Shown: piece by piece, positions 1 through 5,519 of the stretch
How positions within the stretch are numbered: position 1 is the stretch's first letter
Layout: each line of letters begins with the position of its first letter
NCBI GenBank assembly: GCA_900551515.1
Contig: URWH01000079.1
Coordinates: 1-8,008 of the forward strand
Reading direction: 5' to 3'
Source of the DNA: an uncultured Porphyromonadaceae bacterium
Lineage (GTDB): Bacteria > Bacteroidota > Bacteroidia > Bacteroidales > Muribaculaceae
DNA length: 8,008 bases
Program-made: the position numbers and the translations under genes
The notes under the pieces: model-generated
Told to the model about the DNA's origin: nothing
Database searches by the model: none
What the model saw: only the letters and a program-made list of their open reading frames with translations

Positions 1-416
1 CCGCAGAGGATGTCGGCTCCCGGATCGGTATCGACGATGTACCACATCTCGGTCTTGCCGAGTGAGTTGTGGCGTTTCTTTGCGAGTTCGTCATCGGGGT
101 GCACTTGCAACGAGAGGTCGCCGGCGGCGTCGATTATTTTGATAAGGAGAGGGAATGTGGTGCCGTAGCGTTCGATGTTTTTCTTACCAACGAGATCTGC
201 ACCATATTTTTTTATCATCTCAGTGAGTGTAAGGCCTTGGTCGGGTCCGTTGTCAACAACTGACTCGTTGCCTTTGACACCTGAAATTTCCCAACTTTCA
301 CCAATCTGTTTCTGATCGGTGACAATGCCTTTGAATGGAGCTATTTTCTCTCCACCCCAGATTGCCGACTTAAGAATCGGACGAAATTTCAATGGCGGGA
401 TATTTGCCGTATTCAT
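1..416 (-). CDS. manA: Mannose-6-phosphate isomerase, class I (5' part; truncated by window edge)
   Basis: The enzyme interconverts mannose 6-phosphate and fructose 6-phosphate in the cytoplasm, linking mannose use and GDP-mannose supply to glycolysis. About 138 N-terminal residues are visible and the rest lies beyond base 1. The N-terminus has the family pattern KFRPILKSAIWGG (residues 10-22), then GESWEIS (39-45), LLIKIIDA (90-97), SLQVHPDD (102-109) and GKTEMWY (120-126). In class I isomerases the Gln and His of QVHP and the Glu of KTEMW are zinc ligands; here they are Q104, H106 and E123, so the visible half of the metal site is intact. The start at 414-416 fits the family N-terminus and lies about 54 bases after a predicted promoter start point. 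The gene is on the same strand as pfp, whose substrate it produces, but has its own promoter. The identification is firm. Confidence 0.95.
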   Translation of the reverse strand, partial: MNTANIPPLKFRPILKSAIWGGEKIAPFKGIVTDQKQIGESWEISGVKGNESVVDNGPDQGLTLTEMIKKYGADLVGKKNIERYGTTFPLLIKIIDAAGDLSLQVHPDDELAKKRHNSLGKTEMWYIVDTDPGADILC

Positions 417-475
417 GATCTTGATTTTAAGTCTGTTAATTTATGTGATGCTGTGTTCTTTCCGTCGTTGCGCGG

Positions 476-507
476 CAAAGATAATCACAATTTGTCAATT
501 CTGCAAC
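476..507 (-). promoter_or_regulatory. Predicted Bacteroidetes-type promoter of manA
   Basis: Read on the minus strand, TATCTTTG (476-483) matches the Bacteroidetes -7 consensus TAnnTTTG exactly. GTTG (504-507) lies 20 bases upstream and is one base off the -33 consensus TTTG. Transcription should start near 469-471, giving a leader of about 54 bases. The match is seen in the sequence; activity is inferred. Confidence 0.6.
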
Positions 508-517
508 AATTCTGCAA
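496..517. repeat. Tandem 11-bp repeat over the manA -33 element
   Basis: CAATTCTGCAA occurs twice without a gap (496-506 and 507-517) and covers the predicted -33 element of manA. It could be a pair of binding sites on one DNA face (11-bp spacing is about one helical turn) or a replication-slippage duplication. Confidence 0.55.
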
Positions 518-548
518 CAAATTTGACGTGCGTCGTGTCGCAAATTTG
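518..548. promoter_or_regulatory. Two CAAATTTG palindromes upstream of the manA promoter
   Basis: The 8-bp palindrome CAAATTTG is present at 518-525 and 541-548, 23 bases apart, immediately upstream of the manA -33 element. The spacing is close to two helical turns, as expected for paired regulator sites. A/T-rich octamers also arise by chance, so the regulatory role is a guess. Confidence 0.3.
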
Positions 549-596
549 TCACTAATCTGTCTCTCAGTGCGTAACGCGAAAATATCGGCGAAATAT

Positions 597-609
597 GTCT
601 GTAACAGAC
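597..609. promoter_or_regulatory. Perfect 13-bp dyad GTCTGTAACAGAC
   Basis: The arms GTCTGT and ACAGAC are perfectly complementary around a single A, the usual form of a site for a dimeric regulator. It lies about 90 bases upstream of the manA -33 element and just beyond the hairpin at 618-657. No known regulator is assigned. Confidence 0.3.
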
Positions 610-617
610 GGAGAAAG

Positions 618-657
618 ATGAAGCTGCGGACAACCTGAAACGGTGCCGCAGCTTCAT
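618..657 (-). terminator. 12-bp hairpin downstream of pfp (candidate terminator or 3'-end structure)
   Basis: Bases 618-629 and 646-657 are perfectly complementary over 12 bp, with a 16-base loop that can form three more pairs (633-635 with 642-644). For pfp transcripts it lies about 120 bases past the stop. The following minus-strand sequence CTTTCTCC is only moderately U-rich, so it is not a textbook intrinsic terminator. A shorter competing hairpin (648-654 with 660-666) shares one arm. Confidence 0.35.
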
Positions 658-700
658 GCAAGCTGTAAAAAAGGATGATGATAATATCGTGGAAAGCTTT

Positions 701-746
701 TCCTTTCTGAGGGGGGACCAGCTCCTTTCTCAGGAGGGGAATCAGC
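701..746. repeat. Tandem G/C-rich ~23-bp repeat, two imperfect copies
   Basis: Copy 1 (701-722) and copy 2 (723-746) both begin TCCTTTCT, continue with a G-rich run and end in AGC. Copy 2 contains the short dyad CTCCT...AGGAG (722-726 with 732-736). The repeat is non-coding and sits between the hairpin and the end of pfp. It could be a dispersed intergenic repeat or part of a 3' RNA structure; the sequence alone does not decide. Confidence 0.5.
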
Positions 747-776
747 TTGTCGGCACTTCAGGGAGCGAGCGCCCGA

Positions 777-2423
777 TTATTTGTCGAGGTGCTCGTATTT
801 GAGGGTCATCGTGGGCTGGTCGCACACTTCAGCGGGGCCGAAGTACTGGATCGGGCCGGGGAATACGTATTCGGTGTTGAGGGCCCAGTCGGCGCGTTTT
901 GCGGCGAAGCGCTGGAAGGGACTGCCTTCGAGGCGCACGAGCGCTTTCTGTATCACGGGTTTCATTTCGCCGTGGCGGCGTTCCATGTTGAACATCATGG
1001 AGATAGGAATACCGCCGGCGAGCCACTGTACGGAGGGTTTGGTGAGGTTGCGGAGGCTCGACATGTAGCCGGTGACGCCTGCGTTGATGAGCATGGCGGC
1101 GTTGTAGCCGAGGGCGTAGCAGTAGTCGGCGTCGAAGTTGGAGGGAGCGGCGCAGCGTCCTTCATAGCCGAAGAAGTGGTGGAGGGGCGAGAATTTGCCC
1201 TTGTAGGTGCCTTCTTCAGCCATCTGGTTCAGGCGGTTGCCGACCATTTCGCTAAGCAGTTTTTCGGTTTCGATGAGCGATACCTGAACGTTTCCGTGGG
1301 GGTCGCGGTCGAGGGTGAGCTGGCGGGCAACGCCTTCGGGGAGTGAAGCGTAGACGGTGGCGCTGTTCTGCGAGAGGTTTTTGAGCACGTATTCGCGCTG
1401 TTCGGCCGGTGTCATCTTTGTGAAGCCCGGAGTCTTGGCGAGAAGGTCGTTGAGCTCGGCAATGAGGTTTTTCATTGCGGGGATGAACTCGATGAGGCCT
1501 TCGGGGATGAGGACGGTGCCGAAGTTGTTGCCCTGAGCGGCGCGTTTGGCCACGATGTCGGCGATGTAGTTGACAACATCCTGGAGGGTGAGGTTTTTGG
1601 CTTCGACTTCTTCGGAGATGATGCACACGTTGGGCTGAGTCTGGAGGGCGCATTCGAGAGCGATGTGCGAAGCCGAGCGGCCCATGAGCTTGATGAAGTG
1701 CCAGTATTTCTTAGCCGAGAAGCAGTCGCGCTGGATGTTGCCGATGAGTTCGGAGTAGACTTTCGTTGCGGTGTCGAAACCGAAGGATGCTTCGATCACT
1801 TCGTTCTTGAGGTCGCCGTCAATGGTCTTGGGGCAACCGAGCACCTGCACGCCGGCGTTGATCTTTTTGTAGTATTCGGCAAGGACGGCTGCGTTGGTGT
1901 TGGAGTCGTCGCCGCCGATGATCACGAGAGCGGTGATGCCGAGCTCTTTGAGGATCTCAAGACCTTTGTCGAACTGTTCCTCTTTTTCGAGCTTTGTGCG
2001 GCCGGAGCCGATGATGTCGAAGCCGCCGGTGTTGCGGTATTCATCGATGATTGAGGAGGTCAGCTCGATATAGTTGTGGTCGACAAGACCGCCGGGACCC
2101 ATGAGGAAGCCGAAGAGGCGGCTGTCTTTGTTGATTTTCTTGATGCCGTCGAAAAGGCCGCAGATCACGTTGTGACCGCCGGGAGCCTGGCCGCCGGAGA
2201 GGATGACGCCGACGTTGATGGGCTTGCCGGAGAGGTTTTTGGAGATCTTCTCAAAACGGATTTCGGGGAGTCCGTAGGTGTTGGGGAAGAGTTTCTGGAT
2301 TTCTTCCTGATCGGCTACCGACTGTGTGGGGTTGCCTTCGACAACCTTGACAGCACCGGTGAGGTCGATGGGGAGCTTGGGTTGATAGGCCGCGCGGGCT
2401 ATCTGCAAAGCGCTTTTCTTCAT
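777..2423 (-). CDS. pfp: Pyrophosphate--fructose-6-phosphate 1-phosphotransferase (PPi-PFK, long form)
   Basis: This cytoplasmic glycolytic enzyme phosphorylates fructose 6-phosphate with PPi instead of ATP; the reaction is reversible. The 548-residue length fits the long PPi-PFK clade, not the ~320-residue ATP enzymes. Motifs in order are GGQAPGGHN (77-85), GGDDSNTNA (170-178), CPKTIDGDL (197-205), [11 protein letters not shown] (247-257), IPEG (306-309) and FGYEGR in the C-terminal third. By family knowledge, the second Asp of GGDD and the Lys of PKTIDGD mark PPi use, and the Asp of TIDGD is the catalytic base. The ATG at 2421-2423 gives the usual N-terminus. The gene follows the M16-like gene by 103 bases. 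That gap holds a minus-strand T8 run (2485-2492) and a near-consensus -7 box GAACTTTG (2475-2482) without a clear -33 element, so co-transcription and a separate promoter both remain possible. Confidence 0.97.
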   Translation of the reverse strand: MKKSALQIARAAYQPKLPIDLTGAVKVVEGNPTQSVADQEEIQKLFPNTYGLPEIRFEKISKNLSGKPINVGVILSGGQAPGGHNVICGLFDGIKKINKDSRLFGFLMGPGGLVDHNYIELTSSIIDEYRNTGGFDIIGSGRTKLEKEEQFDKGLEILKELGITALVIIGGDDSNTNAAVLAEYYKKINAGVQVLGCPKTIDGDLKNEVIEASFGFDTATKVYSELIGNIQRDCFSAKKYWHFIKLMGRSASHIALECALQTQPNVCIISEEVEAKNLTLQDVVNYIADIVAKRAAQGNNFGTVLIPEGLIEFIPAMKNLIAELNDLLAKTPGFTKMTPAEQREYVLKNLSQNSATVYASLPEGVARQLTLDRDPHGNVQVSLIETEKLLSEMVGNRLNQMAEEGTYKGKFSPLHHFFGYEGRCAAPSNFDADYCYALGYNAAMLINAGVTGYMSSLRNLTKPSVQWLAGGIPISMMFNMERRHGEMKPVIQKALVRLEGSPFQRFAAKRADWALNTEYVFPGPIQYFGPAEVCDQPTMTLKYEHLDK

Positions 2424-2526
2424 GTATGATAGTGGGTTAGAGGTTAAAAATATACTATGTTACGGTTTAGGCTGCAAAGTTCGTAAAAAAAATCGGTATT
2501 GTCATTATAAATGTGAGCATTTGTCA

Positions 2527-3873
2527 TCATAAATTATCGGAATCGGAGGGGGAATCGGAGATGGTAGGGTTGCCGGCGATTGCGATGCGTAGGGCGTCCG
2601 GGTCGAGGTATAGGGAGGCCATTCGGGAAATGGTTGCCGGCGAGAGGTCGATGATGGCCTGCTGCTTGGCTTCGAAATATCCGGGGGTGAGGGCTTGCGT
2701 GATATTTGTGATGTGATAGTCGGCGATCGAGAGCGGCGAGTCGGTGACGGATGCTTGCGCCGAGATGGCCGACTGCTTGAGACGGATGAGTTCGTCGCCC
2801 TGCGGCGGGTCGTCGGCCAGTCTGACGAGTTCGTGGCGCACTTCGTCGATGAGGCGGCCTACGTAGGCATTGTCGGTTTCGGCGGCAATGTCGGTGTAAG
2901 CGCCGTCGGCATATCCCGGCAGGAATGCGCTGATGCCGTAGGTGAGCCCTTTCTCTTCGCGTATGTTGAGCATGAGACGGCTGCCGAAATAGCCTCCGAG
3001 GGCATAGATGGTGAGGTGAAGCGGGAGGAAGTCGGGGTGTGAGCGTGGAATGGCCGGGAGCGTAAGTTCAACGGCGCTCTGTGCGGCTTCGGGGCGCCGG
3101 GTCTCGCAGATGCCGGGCGCGGCGGGGGTGAATCCGTTGATGTTGAAGCCCGGAGCTGCGGAGCGCGGGGCGGCCTCCTCAATGGCCGATGTGATTAGCC
3201 CGACGGTCGAGTCGGTGATGTCGCCGCATATGAACACCGATGTCGAAGCGGCATGGCAGAATGTGGCGTGGAACTCTTCGAGCTGCCGTCGTGTGAGGGC
3301 GCGGATGCCGGCCGGAGTGTCGACGACGGCAAGGGGGTGCGAGCAGCCCATCATGAGGCGGTCGGAGGTGCAGCGGGTGAGATAGCTGACGTTGTTGTCG
3401 GAGATCTCGATGTTTTGCGCGAGCGATTCGCGGCGCACACTGAGCGGAGTGTCGGGGAACGTTGGGCGGAACACCATGTCGACGAATGCCGGGAGCACGT
3501 CGGGAAGCTTCGACGAGAGGGTGTAGAGGCTGTGGCGGCGGTGATGGGGCGTGGCTTCGCTTTTCATCCAGGCGCCGTTGAAGTCGAGCGTCTCGGAGAG
3601 CTGCGGGCCGTTGAACGAGCGGCTGCCCTCGCGCTGCAATATGGAGGTGAGGGCGGCTACGGCCGGCGAAGAGGCTTCGGCGATGCCGCCTTCGGTGAGC
3701 ACGGTCAGGTAGATGACCGGTGTGGCTTTGTGGACGAGAGTGTGGAGCGTGATGCCTGAGGGGAGGGTGACGCGCTTCATGGATGGCATGGAAGCCGTGG
3801 GGATGTCGGCAACCGGAGGCGGGAGGGTCCGGAAGGATTCGCTGAGAGCTGAGTCGTCGTCGGGGGTGTTCAT
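2527..3873 (-). CDS. M16-family (insulinase-like) peptidase homologue, probably non-catalytic
   Basis: The 448-residue protein has the two-lobed layout of M16B proteins. The N-terminal lobe begins TLPSGITLHTLVHKATPVIYLTVLTEGG (36-63) and includes HPLAVVDTP (179-187). The C-terminal lobe carries NIREEKGLTYGISAF (303-317), the R-x-x-x-G-L-x-Y signature. Active M16 enzymes have the zinc motif HxxEH shortly after the 'GG' strand; here that stretch reads AVAALTSILQREGS (71-84) and has neither His nor the Glu pair. The protein therefore resembles the non-catalytic subunit of two-subunit M16B peptidases, whose zinc-binding partner would be encoded outside this window. No signal peptide is visible. 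The start at 3871-3873 is chosen because it forms an ATGA overlap with the kdsB stop; a longer in-frame extension to 4131 only reads kdsB out of frame. Family assignment is good; substrate is unknown. Confidence 0.88.
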   Translation of the reverse strand: MNTPDDDSALSESFRTLPPPVADIPTASMPSMKRVTLPSGITLHTLVHKATPVIYLTVLTEGGIAEASSPAVAALTSILQREGSRSFNGPQLSETLDFNGAWMKSEATPHHRRHSLYTLSSKLPDVLPAFVDMVFRPTFPDTPLSVRRESLAQNIEISDNNVSYLTRCTSDRLMMGCSHPLAVVDTPAGIRALTRRQLEEFHATFCHAASTSVFICGDITDSTVGLITSAIEEAAPRSAAPGFNINGFTPAAPGICETRRPEAAQSAVELTLPAIPRSHPDFLPLHLTIYALGGYFGSRLMLNIREEKGLTYGISAFLPGYADGAYTDIAAETDNAYVGRLIDEVRHELVRLADDPPQGDELIRLKQSAISAQASVTDSPLSIADYHITNITQALTPGYFEAKQQAIIDLSPATISRMASLYLDPDALRIAIAGNPTISDSPSDSDNL

Positions 3874-4643
3874 GGCAGCGGGTGTTTTAGGTGGTCGTGG
3901 GCGGAAGCGAAGCGGCGTGCGTTTTCGAGGTCGGCGGGTGTGTCGACGCTTATGGTGCGGCTTTCGGTCATGGCGATGCGGATGCGGTAGCCGGCCGCGA
4001 GCCATCGGAGCTGTTCGAGGCGTTCGGCTTTTTCGAGCGGGCAGGAGGGAAGCGCCGCGATGTCGGGCAGGAGGCTGCGCCGGAAAGCATAGAGGCCTAC
4101 ATGCAGGTGTAAAGAGGCGGCGGCAGGCCATTGTTCAACGGCGACGTCCCTGACGAAGGGGAGGGCGGCGCGGCTGAAATAGAGCGCGTTCATGCGGCTG
4201 TCCATCACCACTTTGGGATTGTCGGGCGACAGCAGTTCGCTGATATCTTCGCCGGGGCCGAAGCGGCGTGCGAGGGTGACGATGTCGACCGTCGGGTCGC
4301 TGAAGCAGCTTACGGCGGCGGTGATGTCGGCGGGGTCGATGAAGGGTTCGTCGGCCTGGATGTTGACTATGATGTCGGCATCGTCGTCGATGAGAGCGAG
4401 GGCTTCGGCGCAGCGCGCGGTGCCGTTGGGTGCGTCGGGCGACGTCAGGACGGCATGCCGGCCGAAAGCCTCGACGGCGCGGACTATGCGGATGTCGTCG
4501 GCCGCTACTATTAGACGGTCGACAGCGGGGGCGGCACGGCGGCATACACGTTCAATCATGGGGATGCCGCCGATGTCGGCGAGCACCTTGCCGGGCAATC
4601 GTGTGGAAGCGAAGCGTGCTGGTATAATGCCGGTGCAGATCAT
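3870..4643 (-). CDS. kdsB: 3-deoxy-manno-octulosonate cytidylyltransferase (CMP-Kdo synthetase)
   Basis: KdsB activates Kdo with CTP to CMP-Kdo in the cytoplasm, the donor for the inner core of lipopolysaccharide. At 257 residues it has normal length. Recognisable blocks are GIIPARFASTRLPGK (5-19), NGTARCAEA (73-81), NIQADEPF (94-101; usually NVQGDEP), NALYFSRAALPFVRD (152-166), HVGLYAFRR (181-189), LEKAERLEQLRWL (203-215) and VDTPADLE (233-240). The Asp residues of QADEP and VDTPADLE correspond to the Mg-binding pair. The start at 4641-4643 puts the PARxxSTRLPGK block where the family has it. An in-frame extension up to 4787 would start upstream of the predicted promoter and adds no family sequence. 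The stop overlaps the start of the M16-like gene by four bases (ATGA), suggesting translational coupling. Confidence 0.97.
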   Translation of the reverse strand: MICTGIIPARFASTRLPGKVLADIGGIPMIERVCRRAAPAVDRLIVAADDIRIVRAVEAFGRHAVLTSPDAPNGTARCAEALALIDDDADIIVNIQADEPFIDPADITAAVSCFSDPTVDIVTLARRFGPGEDISELLSPDNPKVVMDSRMNALYFSRAALPFVRDVAVEQWPAAASLHLHVGLYAFRRSLLPDIAALPSCPLEKAERLEQLRWLAAGYRIRIAMTESRTISVDTPADLENARRFASAHDHLKHPLP

Positions 4644-4666
4644 GGGTAAATCGTAAAAATTGATTA

Positions 4667-4698
4667 CAAAAATAATGCTTAATTGAAGATAATTCAAA
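4667..4698 (-). promoter_or_regulatory. Predicted promoter of kdsB (leftward)
   Basis: On the minus strand TTTG (4695-4698) and TATTTTTG (4667-4674) match both Bacteroidetes promoter boxes exactly, 20 bases apart. The start point should lie near 4661, leaving a leader of only about 18 bases before the ATG at 4643. This supports the short kdsB start. Confidence 0.7.
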
Positions 4699-4714
4699 AA
4701 AAGTAGACTATGTA

Positions 4715-4733
4715 TTTGGCATGACATGCCAAA
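4715..4733. promoter_or_regulatory. Perfect 19-bp palindrome (9-1-9), candidate operator
   Basis: TTTGGCATGACATGCCAAA is a perfect inverted repeat with 9-bp arms around one A. It covers the -33 element of the rightward promoter and lies 16 bases from the -33 element of the divergent kdsB promoter. A dimeric regulator bound here should block the rightward promoter and might affect both. No known binding-site family is assigned. Confidence 0.55.
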
Positions 4734-4747
4734 AAAGTGTATATTTG
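4715..4747 (+). promoter_or_regulatory. Predicted promoter of the secreted protein-cotH unit (rightward)
   Basis: TTTG (4715-4718) and TATATTTG (4740-4747) match the -33 and -7 consensus exactly, 21 bases apart. Transcription should begin near 4752-4755, about 270 bases before the first main start codon. The -33 element is the left end of a perfect 19-bp palindrome. Confidence 0.7.
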
Positions 4748-4753
4748 TGGACG

Positions 4754-5024
4754 GAAAGTAATATTTTCTAAACATTATAATAACCAATCATGAATGCTCG
4801 CGTAATATTCTTCAGAAAATCCCGAACGACAGCCGGCTGGTTTCGAAGCTATTAACCGGATTCAAGCCTGACGGTGCACCCGTTTTCAACCTGTAGAGTT
4901 CAATAGACAAAAAAAGAACGACCGAATCGCATGTGCCTGATGCTGCGCGTTAAAAGATGATCATTCGGTTCGCGAGCCTTAGATCGAAGACATAGAAAAC
5001 TATTAATACCAATCCATTAATTAC
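4754..5024 (+). ncRNA. Long untranslated leader with several possible hairpins
   Basis: If transcription starts near 4754, the leader is about 270 bases, long for this group. It contains a 10-bp palindrome CAGCCGGCTG (4830-4839) extended by CGAA/TTCG (4823-4826 with 4842-4845), a small stem ACGG/CCGT (4871-4874 with 4880-4883), and a longer stem ACCGAAT/ATTCGGT (4921-4927 with 4963-4969). The longer stem encloses GCAT/ATGC (4929-4932 with 4940-4943). No known riboswitch consensus was recognised. A cis-acting RNA role is inferred from length and structure. Confidence 0.35.
4790..4855 (+). CDS. Possible 21-residue leader ORF
   Basis: The first ATG of the predicted rightward transcript, about 36 bases after its expected start point, opens a 21-codon frame with a basic and aromatic product (MNARVIFFRKS..., ending WFRSY) and a TAA stop. 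It ends about 170 bases before the secreted protein gene. The hairpin at 4823-4845 lies inside the frame, so translation of it would disrupt that structure. This could be a regulatory leader peptide or chance; no family was recognised. Confidence 0.25.
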   Translation: MNARVIFFRKSRTTAGWFRSY

Positions 5025-5519
5025 ATGAAAAAAATTTACTTATTGTTGTTGTCGCTGTGCGTGGGAATAAGCGCCGGAGCGACTATCAATGGCTACATGA
5101 GCCTGATGCTCAACTACAAAGACGGCCGACAGACGATAGTGTCGCTTGAGGACAACATGCTCGTGAAAGTTGCCGACGGCAACGTGACGATGACGAGCGC
5201 CAAGGGCAGCGTCGTAGCACCGACGGCGGCTCTTAACAACTGGAAGTATAACAAGACGGCTGTAGAAGACAAAGACAACGGCTGGACGGGAATCGACGAT
5301 GTCAACGCCAATGCCATGAAGATCACAATGGGCAGTGACAATATCGTGATCAGCAACGCTCCGGCCGGCGCCCTTATCAATGTGGTGTCGATCGACGGCA
5401 AGAGCATTCTCAGCGACCGCGCCTCCGACGGCTACTATGAGATCGCCACTTCCGGGCTCCGTGGCGGCATCTATGTGTTGACAATCAATAAAGAATCTTA
5501 TAAAATAGCTGTGAAATAA
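5025..5519 (+). CDS. Small secreted protein with Bacteroidetes sorting-tail-like C-terminus
   Basis: The 164-residue product begins with a typical signal peptide: KK, then a Leu-rich core (5-12), and a probable cleavage after ISAGA (residue 19). Residues about 26-76 form a short beta-rich region with the pattern LNYKDGRQTIVSLEDNM...VKVADGNVTM, a 'DG'-turn repeat seen in many Bacteroidetes surface proteins. From about residue 112 the sequence NVVSIDGKSIL...YYEIATSGLRGGIYVLTIN...YKIAVK follows the type A sorting domain (type IX secretion) pattern: hydrophobic strand, DGK, strand, L-x-x-GIY, Lys-containing end. The protein is probably exported and perhaps surface-anchored. Its stop overlaps the cotH start (TAATG), so the two are likely translated together. 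No catalytic motif is visible; it may be a partner or substrate of the downstream kinase homologue, which is speculation. Confidence 0.85.
   Translation: MKKIYLLLLSLCVGISAGATINGYMSLMLNYKDGRQTIVSLEDNMLVKVADGNVTMTSAKGSVVAPTAALNNWKYNKTAVEDKDNGWTGIDDVNANAMKITMGSDNIVISNAPAGALINVVSIDGKSILSDRASDGYYEIATSGLRGGIYVLTINKESYKIAVK

Noticed and set aside
436..657. Short ORFs on both strands between manA and pfp
   Set aside because: They overlap promoter, repeat and hairpin sequence, have unlikely compositions, and show no start context or family similarity.
747..1346. Plus-strand ORF of 199 codons opposite pfp, and similar long plus-strand frames opposite the M16-like gene and kdsB
   Set aside because: The G/C-rich third positions of the minus-strand genes keep opposite frames open. 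The products are compositionally biased and show no family features, while the minus-strand frames have full sets of conserved motifs.
2485..2522. Terminator after the M16-like gene
   Set aside because: There is a T8 run on the minus strand and a 5-bp hairpin AAATG/CATTT (2509-2522), but the stem is weak and ends about 17 bases before the T run.
3874..4131. N-terminal extension of the M16-like gene
   Set aside because: It reads kdsB in another frame, and its product is rich in Arg, Pro and His with no M16 similarity. The ATGA overlap at 3870-3873 gives a natural start.
4717..4730. Possible sigma-54 promoter (TTGGCATG...TGCC)
   Set aside because: A sigma-54 site needs GG and GC ten bases apart. 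Here the spacing is eight, and the sequence is fully explained as a palindrome plus a normal -33 box.
4644..4787. N-terminal extension of kdsB
   Set aside because: It would begin upstream of the exact-consensus kdsB promoter and cross the divergent control region, and KdsB proteins begin just before the IIPARxxSTRLPGK block.
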